Part shown: in pieces, positions 35,008 to 39,743 of the stretch | How the letters are laid out: every line of letters starts with the position of its first letter | Numbering within the stretch: position 1 is the first letter of the stretch | Assembly (NCBI GenBank): GCA_946186125.1 | Contig: CAMHLZ010000032.1 | Coordinates: 1 to 39,743 of the forward strand | Direction: 5' to 3' | DNA from: an uncultured Lachnospira sp. | GTDB lineage: Bacteria; Bacillota; Clostridia; Lachnospirales; Lachnospiraceae | Length of the DNA: 39,743 nt | Position numbers and translations under genes: made by a program | The notes under the pieces: generated by a model | What the model saw: only the letters and a program-made list of their open reading frames with translations | Told to the model about the DNA's origin: nothing | The model's database searches: none

Positions 35008-36027
35008 TTATTCAAAAGGTTTTTCAATATCCTTATATAAATCCGGATAAACTGCTTTTGCAATATCATATGCTGAATTCATAACATACTGGTTAGGCTG
35101 GTTAAATGAATCTCCGTCTATGGCATATACTTCTGAATTTTTAATCGCAGAAACATCTTTCCATGCATCTATAGCCATAATGGCATCTACCGGGTTCTCT
35201 GTGTAAGTATCACCTACTATAATAACATCAGGGTTCTTTGAAATAATATCCTCCTCTGAGAGTGAAGGCCATTGATAATCTATATCGCCCGCTACATTCT
35301 CAGCACCTATCATAGTAAATATTTCATCCATGTAAGTACCTTTTCCACATGTGTATACATCAGGATAATCAGGTGTAGGTACTGACATAATATATAAAAC
35401 TGTTTTCTTTTCAGATATTTCTTTTGAAATCTTTTCTACGCTATCAGAAAAATCATCCATTTTTTCTATGACAGACTTTGCTACGGCACTTGCACCGATT
35501 GCATCTGCTATAAATTGCAAATCTTCTTTTATTCCATCAATGCTGTCAGGCGAAGGAATATCTGCAACACATACGCCTGAACTCTTTAAAGCCGAATACA
35601 CATCTTCATCATTTGCGTAACTCATACCTGTAGTAAGCACAATATCAGGATTAAGTGCAATAATAGCTTCATTGTCAGGTGACATCATATCGAATTGTGG
35701 AATATCAGGATTTAATGATTCAGACAAAGCTGAAAAACCTGAATATGTATCACATGCAATAATCTTGTCTGCATATCCAAAGTCTATCAATGTCTGTGTC
35801 ACTGACGGTGCCATTGAAACTATTCGCTCTACATCATCAGGTATAGTAATATCGTTACCTGCACGATCCTTTGTTGGCTTTGAAGATTTTGATTCAACCG
35901 ACTCTACTTTCTTCTTATCGTTTTCATTACCTGCTTTTTTGCTTTCAGTACCACATCCTGCAAATAAAAATGCTGACATTGATACTATAAGCATTAAACT
36001 AAGTACTCTTGTTTTTACTTGTTTCAT
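35008..36027 (-). CDS. ABC transporter substrate-binding lipoprotein, BtuF/FepB-like
   Basis: 339 aa. A lipoprotein signal peptide ends in 'LFAGC', where Cys is lipidated, so the protein is tethered to the outer face of the membrane. After a Lys/Ser linker the mature part starts with 'DRAGNDITIPDDVERIVSMA' and has the class III two-lobed binding-protein pattern ('NPDIVLTTGMSY', 'NPDVIIVGD'). It captures the ligand for the adjacent FecCD importer. The ligand may be a ferric siderophore, haem or a corrinoid; 'SMAPSVTQTL' resembles BtuF but does not settle it. AAGGAG stands ten bases before ATG. Confidence 0.92.
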   Translation of the reverse strand: MKQVKTRVLSLMLIVSMSAFLFAGCGTESKKAGNENDKKKVESVESKSSKPTKDRAGNDITIPDDVERIVSMAPSVTQTLIDFGYADKIIACDTYSGFSALSESLNPDIPQFDMMSPDNEAIIALNPDIVLTTGMSYANDEDVYSALKSSGVCVADIPSPDSIDGIKEDLQFIADAIGASAVAKSVIEKMDDFSDSVEKISKEISEKKTVLYIMSVPTPDYPDVYTCGKGTYMDEIFTMIGAENVAGDIDYQWPSLSEEDIISKNPDVIIVGDTYTENPVDAIMAIDAWKDVSAIKNSEVYAIDGDSFNQPNQYVMNSAYDIAKAVYPDLYKDIEKPFE

Positions 36028-36072
36028 TTTATACTTTCTCCTTCTTGATATAATATATTATGCAACTTAAAA

Positions 36073-36101
36073 AGTTTATCACTGATTATATTTTGTGTCA
36101 A
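36073..36101 (-). promoter_or_regulatory. Promoter of the ABC importer operon
   Basis: TTGACA (36096-36101) and TAAACT (36073-36078) on the minus strand are 17 bases apart. A TATAAT also lies inside the spacer (36085-36090). The transcript leader would be only about 40-50 nt, too short for a cobalamin riboswitch. Confidence 0.5.
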
Positions 36102-36128
36102 TTAATAATATATTTACTTCGATAATTA

Positions 36129-36634
36129 ATGATGGTACCAAATGTGATTCAACTCTTCGTTTTACCCCCTACACATGCTATGTGTCTGTTTACTCCGTTC
36201 AAATGTTATTCCGTTATACTGTTACATCAGTTATATAAAGTGCACTTTCGATTCGACTATCAGAATCAGATGTATAGTCCAGGCATTATCATGTTTCTCA
36301 CCTTGTGGCTCGGGTTGTTGTCAAAAACACTAAGTTATTATCAACGCAAATTGTTTTGCATATTATATGCAATGCACACGCGAGACGTCACTTTGCCAAT
36401 GTCATTAAAGCAATGGGCAAAGGAAATAAAAAAGCTATCGAATCCTCAGTTGCCTACAAGTCACTGGTGGGAATCGGAACGATTTATAAGCTGGAAAAAG
36501 GCTTAAAAACGCTTTCTCCCAAAGAGCGTTTAAAAGTCAATCAATACTTGATTCACTCATGGCGTGGTCGAAAAGTCTGCCAGCTGATTGCTTATACATT
36601 GCCAATATATTGGAAATCTTCTCTTAACCAATAA
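36129..36634 (+). pseudogene. Decayed IS66-family transposase
   Basis: The second frame (to the stop at 36634) carries 'CNAHARRHFANVIKAMGKGN' and 'IGTIYKLEKGLKTLSPKERL', which match the region around the HARRxF motif of IS66 transposases. The first frame (from about 36129) has 'FVLPPTHAM' and 'LLHQLYKVHFRFDYQNQMYS', plausibly the zinc-finger/N-terminal part. The central part of the DDE domain and the C-terminus are missing and a frameshift divides the two parts, so it is dead. Confidence 0.7.
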
Positions 36635-36693
36635 GGATTATCTTCTCCTTGATTATATATAGAATTCCATAATAACTCTGTAAAACTTTTATA

Positions 36694-36858
36694 CTAGTAT
36701 AGTCGTTTTAAATTAACCCTACTTTATATTTGGGATATGATTTCACTCTGCAAGGCGAAGGAATGAGGCGTAGCGGTGGCTACGTCGATTGACGTGGGCG
36801 TCGCAGATGGAAACATAGACAAATATAAAGTGGGTGTATTTAAAAACGACTATACTAG
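36694..36858. mobile_element. MITE, 165 bp, with about 39-bp terminal inverted repeats
   Basis: The left end 36694-36732 and right end 36820-36858 are inverted repeats that start CTAGTATAGTCG. The middle holds the palindrome ACGTCGATTGACGT (36782-36795). It has no coding capacity. It inserted in the IS66 ruins, between the transposase remnant and a second short frame. A partial second copy is at 4845-4929. Confidence 0.75.
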
Positions 36859-36860
36859 AA

Positions 36861-36947
36861 CTCTATTTTAACCACCAGCGTGTTTCCCTCGAAGAAATGT
36901 ACGAGAAAGCCATGTCCAAATCTCGTGGAAAGAGGTCATCTTCATAG
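36861..36947 (+). pseudogene. C-terminal tail of an interrupted ORF beside the MITE
   Basis: The frame reads LYFNHQRVSLEEMYEKAMSK then SRGKRSSS and a stop at 36947, and begins at the MITE boundary. It looks like the end of a protein, probably an insertion-sequence gene, whose start was lost or separated by the MITE. Family not recognised. Confidence 0.4.
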
Positions 36948-36999
36948 TTCCAATCTCTTCTGTTATATGATACAATGCTCTAAAAGGAGGATTGTAAAA

Positions 37000-37170
37000 A
37001 TGCAAACAAATATCGAGGAACTACGCAAAAAATACATCAATAATCCCCCAGAAGGTTTAACTTCAAAGGACATTCGCTCTATGAGTGATGAAGAACTTCT
37101 GGATATGGATTATTTCATGAACGAAGAATTGGACGATGATTTTGGAGAAGAAGGGTTCTATATTTTTTAA
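37000..37170 (+). CDS. Small acidic protein associated with IS66 remnants
   Basis: 56 aa starting MQTNIEELRKKYINNPPEGL. AGGAGG stands nine bases before the ATG, which fixes the start downstream of longer open frames. The second half is very acidic and ends 'GEEGFYIF'. A terminator follows at 37217-37241, so the unit looks functional. From memory, similar small proteins occur beside IS66 elements in Firmicutes; that link is unverified and the function is unknown. Confidence 0.65.
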   Translation: MQTNIEELRKKYINNPPEGLTSKDIRSMSDEELLDMDYFMNEELDDDFGEEGFYIF

Positions 37171-37216
37171 TCTCCTCTAAAATCATTAGACAAGTGCGCC
37201 CTTTTTTTCCTTATCT

Positions 37217-37241
37217 AACGTATGTTTGATGAACATACGTT
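37217..37241 (+). terminator. Terminator of the small acidic ORF
   Basis: Perfect nine-base stem AACGTATGT / ACATACGTT with a seven-base loop and TTCTTTTTTC tail on the plus strand, 46 bp after the stop codon at 37170. Confidence 0.85.
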
Positions 37242-37290
37242 TCTTTTTTCTGTTCAAAAAATCGAAATTATCTACTTTTTCAGTGCCCTC

Positions 37291-37336
37291 CCGACGTCCT
37301 CATAGGGTTATCGTGTAAAACTGATTTATTTGCACA
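37291..37336. repeat. 46-bp direct repeat, left copy
   Basis: Identical over 46 bases to 39265-39310. The two copies bracket the Rhs toxin tip and its immunity gene. The right copy is one arm of a small inverted-repeat element (39182-39310); here only this arm is present. Confidence 0.85.
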
Positions 37337-37390
37337 AATACTTACATTTTTTAGTTTTCGTAGCCAATTAATGATTTATACTAATATAAA

Positions 37391-37831
37391 TTACATATTC
37401 CCTATAGCTTCGTAAAAGACTTTTTCAACATATATATCCAAATTTTCCTCAAAAACACGTATTTCGACAAGTGAATCTTTTGAATACGGTAGTAGTTTAA
37501 AACATTCTCCAACCATGGGCTTATTAATGTATAAATCATCAAACTTAATGTCACATTCAAAGCAAATAATAACTCCAAATTCAAACTCGTATATATTATC
37601 CAATAACGATATAAGTTCCTCATTAGTTAATTTTATTATTTCACCATCTAAGAACTTTTTTTCATAATATTTCATCACGGAAAACATATCCGTTTCTTCT
37701 GACATATCATTAAATTTCACATCAACATCCGACATAATCCAATATATATTTGATTTCTTTCTAGAAATTTTAACTATATATTCTTTTATATATGATATAT
37801 TATCTTCCAATGAGTAAAAACTAGCATTCAT
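37391..37831 (-). CDS. Probable immunity protein for the Rhs tip toxin
   Basis: 146 aa, acidic, no signal peptide or membrane segment. AAGGAG stands nine bases before the ATG. It starts 24 bp after the stop of the toxin gene on the same strand, the usual place of an immunity gene in polymorphic toxin systems. No known immunity family is recognised. The role is inferred from position, size and charge; it would bind and neutralise the toxin domain at the end of the 37856 product. Confidence 0.65.
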   Translation of the reverse strand: MNASFYSLEDNISYIKEYIVKISRKKSNIYWIMSDVDVKFNDMSEETDMFSVMKYYEKKFLDGEIIKLTNEELISLLDNIYEFEFGVIICFECDIKFDDLYINKPMVGECFKLLPYSKDSLVEIRVFEENLDIYVEKVFYEAIGNM

Positions 37832-37855
37832 TATGATTTTCTCCTTAATTCAATA

Positions 37856-39160
37856 TCAATACGGTGTATTACTATCTTGCATATGATGAATATTCTTTCC
37901 TTTAGGATAAATAGCATTCCATATAACTTCATGCCAATGCGGAGAAGAATGTACATCAGGTCTTCCATGATTTGAATAGTTCACACGAATAATTTCTCTT
38001 CCATAATCATCATACATTTTTATTTGCTTAAGATTACCATATTGGTCATATTTAGGTAAATAACGTGTTCCTGGCTCAACTTGTGAAGGAAGTCTTTTTT
38101 CATAATACTCATCAGGTAAAAACAACTCAGTTTCTTTGCTATTGTCACTTCCACACATATTATGCACCATTACCCCCGCCACATAATACACATGCAGTTC
38201 CTCTACCTCAAGATTGTATACCTTGACTTTCTCCGCCAGTTTTTCCACCCTGACTTCTTCCACGCATACACTCTCTCCGTTTTCGGTAATGAGGTTATCG
38301 CCTTTTTGTAGGTTTGATGCTGCTTTCCATTCTCTTCTGCCTTCTTTTTCTGTCATGAATGGATGGAACATGGTGGTATTGATGTCTTTTCCATCTGAGG
38401 TTTTTACGTGTACGATAACGTCGGTCTCTGACTCTTTTACTTTCGTTACCTTTTTAAGTACGTTTTCGCCTTTTTCGGTGTCATAAGACCATACCATGTC
38501 TCCCGTTTTTATTTCATCAATTCTCGTTTCGCCTTCTGCTGTGCTTACTAATGTTTCTCCGGTGAAACACTGACAGCTCAAGGTGAAGATTGAGATTGAT
38601 AACCGCAATGATTCAACTATTATCTTCTCCGGGGCTCCGCTTTTTACAGCTTCCACAAAGGATACGCTGTCCATGGAGATATTTACGGCTTTTAGTACCC
38701 ATGCCGCTGCCTCGCCAAGGGCTGCTGTTGCCACACATGTGATTAATGCCTGCACTATAAAGCCTTTTGCGAGTGCAAAGGTAAGTCCTAAGATGCTTGC
38801 TTCGCCCGCATATATCATGCGTATCTGCTGTGCCACATCATATGCTGTCACTGCCATGTTTGCCCATGACATTATTTTCTTCACGTTAAAGTATGGCACT
38901 ATTACGCTGTCTATTGTTGACTGTATTCCCTGTGCGATGGTTGTATCCATCAGTGAGAAGTAGCCTGTCGGGTCTGTGTTCATGACAGGGTTTGCATTTG
39001 CATACAGGTATTTATGCAGGCTTACAGGATTATCTAACGAGCCGGCATAGCTGGTGGTAAATCTGCCTGTCTCAGGGCTCATGTATCTTGCTCTTAGGTA
39101 GTAAAGCTCTGTATTCTCATTGTGTGGTACTTTCTCACACCAAAGTTGCCGTGTGCCTGT
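37856..39160 (-). CDS. Orphan Rhs-type polymorphic toxin tip: Rhs core end, pretoxin, Hint, C-terminal toxin (5' truncated)
   Basis: The open frame runs from a stop at 39161-39163; the first ATG (39082) has no ribosome binding site, and the sequence before it ('NENTELYYLRARYMSPETGR') is the conserved end of an Rhs core, so the large N-terminal part is missing. Counting from that ATG, 1-40 are Rhs core ('YLYANANPVMNTDPTGY'), 45-165 a hydrophobic pretoxin region, 172-308 a Hint self-cleaving domain (Cys172 in 'CFTGETLVS', ending 'YYVAGVMVHN'), and 311-408 the toxin, with a His-rich 'GRPDVHSSPHWHEV' motif suggesting a nuclease. It is probably a silent cassette usable by recombination with a full rhs gene. 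Immunity gene directly downstream; 46-bp repeats on both sides. Confidence 0.75.
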   Translation of the reverse strand, partial: TGTRQLWCEKVPHNENTELYYLRARYMSPETGRFTTSYAGSLDNPVSLHKYLYANANPVMNTDPTGYFSLMDTTIAQGIQSTIDSVIVPYFNVKKIMSWANMAVTAYDVAQQIRMIYAGEASILGLTFALAKGFIVQALITCVATAALGEAAAWVLKAVNISMDSVSFVEAVKSGAPEKIIVESLRLSISIFTLSCQCFTGETLVSTAEGETRIDEIKTGDMVWSYDTEKGENVLKKVTKVKESETDVIVHVKTSDGKDINTTMFHPFMTEKEGRREWKAASNLQKGDNLITENGESVCVEEVRVEKLAEKVKVYNLEVEELHVYYVAGVMVHNMCGSDNSKETELFLPDEYYEKRLPSQVEPGTRYLPKYDQYGNLKQIKMYDDYGREIIRVNYSNHGRPDVHSSPHWHEVIWNAIYPKGKNIHHMQDSNTPY

Positions 39161-39181
39161 TTACTCAGTTTAAGTGATTCC

Positions 39182-39310
39182 TGTGCAAATAACCTCGTTT
39201 TAACGATAACTCGCTCTCGCTCCATTCGGACGCAGCGGTTCTAGGCTCGTTTCCTCGCTAAGTACCGACGTCCTCATAGGGTTATCGTGTAAAACTGATT
39301 TATTTGCACA
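39182..39310. mobile_element. 129-bp inverted-repeat element (MITE-like), right arm is the 46-bp repeat
   Basis: The left arm 39182-39210 (TGTGCAAATAACCTCGTTTT...) is an imperfect inverted copy of the right end 39282-39310. There is no coding capacity. It sits where the Rhs reading frame loses similarity to the Rhs core, upstream of the toxin tip. Positions 39265-39310 repeat exactly at 37291-37336. Confidence 0.6.
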
Positions 39311-39341
39311 TAAAACCCCTTTACTCATAAAATTAAAGCAC

Positions 39342-39602
39342 TTATTCTACTTTCTGTATTATTATTTCTTTTGAACCTTCTTCCAAAGAATTATACTCAT
39401 CAAGATGAATATGAGTACCAACAGGAACATCTGATTGTGCTAAATTAACTAGATGATTAGCTAATGATACCAAACCCTCTCTATTAGCTGATAAAATAAC
39501 CTCATTATCTTTAGCTTCAATTATTATTTTAAAATTGTTTTCCCAACACAAATACAATCCTTTATTTATATCATATTGATTAATATCCAATGTTACTTTC
39601 AT
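39342..39602 (-). CDS. Immunity-like protein (resembles Imm32)
   Basis: 86 aa. GGAGG lies nine bases before the ATG, and the stop of the upstream frame falls inside that spacer. The pattern 'GLVSLANHLVNLAQSDVPVG' then 'THIHLDEYNSLEEGSKEIII' resembles the Imm32-type immunity proteins of polymorphic toxins. It would protect against the product of the gene whose end is at 39604. The family is assigned from memory. Confidence 0.6.
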   Translation of the reverse strand: MKVTLDINQYDINKGLYLCWENNFKIIIEAKDNEVILSANREGLVSLANHLVNLAQSDVPVGTHIHLDEYNSLEEGSKEIIIQKVE

Positions 39603-39603
39603 T

Positions 39604-39743
39604 TTATAAATCCTCCAAATATATATGAATATCTTTTATAACTTTCATTTTACCCGGCTTTGCAGGATTGGGTTCTAATATCTCAAAGTGGATTGTCAAC
39701 ACTTTTTTAGACAACTTTTTTAAGGTTATTTTTCCGATATTGT
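39604..39743 (-). CDS. 3' end of an upstream gene, probably a polymorphic toxin (partial)
   Basis: An open frame enters from the right edge and ends at TAA 39606-39604. The last residues read ...TIHFEILEPNPAKPGKMKVI then KDIHIYLEDL. It overlaps the ribosome binding region of the immunity-like gene, so it is very likely its toxin partner. Only 46 codons are visible; the family cannot be named. Confidence 0.6.
   Translation of the reverse strand, partial: NIGKITLKKLSKKVLTIHFEILEPNPAKPGKMKVIKDIHIYLEDL

Noticed and set aside
36028-36130. Cobalamin riboswitch or Fur box upstream of the ABC importer
   Set aside because: The leader from the likely promoter is only 40-50 nt, far too short for a cobalamin riboswitch, and no convincing GATAAT-N-ATTATC inverted repeat is present.
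36129-36506. 125-aa plus-strand frame as an independent gene
   Set aside because: No ribosome binding site. Its first part is decayed transposase, and its end is an out-of-frame reading of the IS66 HARRHF region.
37331-37338. TGCACAAA as a further copy of the TTTGTGCA operator
   Set aside because: It is a single half-site inside the 46-bp repeat, without a second half-site 21 bp away or a TACAAT box at the right distance.

Overview
The window looks like an accessory stretch of a low-GC Gram-positive gut or rumen bacterium, most likely a Lachnospiraceae-type Clostridia. Reasons: AT-rich sequence, strong AGGAGG ribosome binding sites, very large secreted proteins with Thr/Glu/Lys/Pro linkers, BspA-type leucine-rich repeats, CBM25/CBM26 starch-binding modules, GHKL/LytTR regulator relics and Rhs-type toxin tips. 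Species cannot be fixed from the sequence alone. Almost every real gene is on the minus strand. No tRNA, rRNA or CRISPR array was seen.

Layout, left to right. (1) 161-4782: a 1.39-kaa secreted adhesin-like protein preceded in the same direction by a stand-alone pseudo-receiver that lacks the phospho-acceptor Asp. (2) 4783-5785: a partial MITE, a tandem 20-bp-phased repeat, and the plus-strand ruins of a LytTR response regulator and GHKL sensor kinase. (3) 5817-10547: an Rpn (PD-(D/E)XK) nuclease and a papain-like cysteine peptidase with CBM25 modules; the peptidase is separated from its signal peptide by a one-base frameshift. (4) 10711-26760: a 3051-aa protein with a catalytically dead GH13 amylase domain, four CBM26 modules and a long BspA LRR array, plus two paralogous 1.1-kaa class-3-lipase-like proteins with thrombospondin-type Ca2+ repeats; one has Lys in place of the nucleophile Ser. 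(5) 27139-31386: a second Rpn + cysteine-peptidase/CBM25 pair, clearly a duplicate of (3). (6) 31498-36027: a CbxX/SpoVK-like AAA+ ATPase and a complete FecCD-type iron-siderophore/cobalamin ABC importer. (7) 36129-37336: IS66 ruins, a MITE, a 56-aa acidic ORF and one copy of a 46-bp repeat. (8) 37391-39743: an orphan Rhs tip with a Hint domain and C-terminal toxin, its immunity gene, a second immunity gene, and the end of another gene running off the window.

How it may work together. Regions 3-5 encode a secreted, starch-binding set: two papain-like proteases carrying CBM25, a dead amylase carrying CBM26 as a probable scaffold or binding protein, and lipase-like Ca2+-repeat proteins. Three promoters in this set (before the 26760, 23279 and 31386 starts) carry the same operator, two TTTGTGC half-sites 21 bp apart, with the near half-site at an identical distance from a TACAAT -10 box. 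That argues for one activator, LytTR-like in geometry, controlling them. I infer a co-regulated cell-surface or secreted apparatus that binds starch and digests protein and perhaps lipid associated with it; this is the candidate undescribed system. The Rpn genes between its parts and the Rhs toxin cassette at the right are conflict elements.
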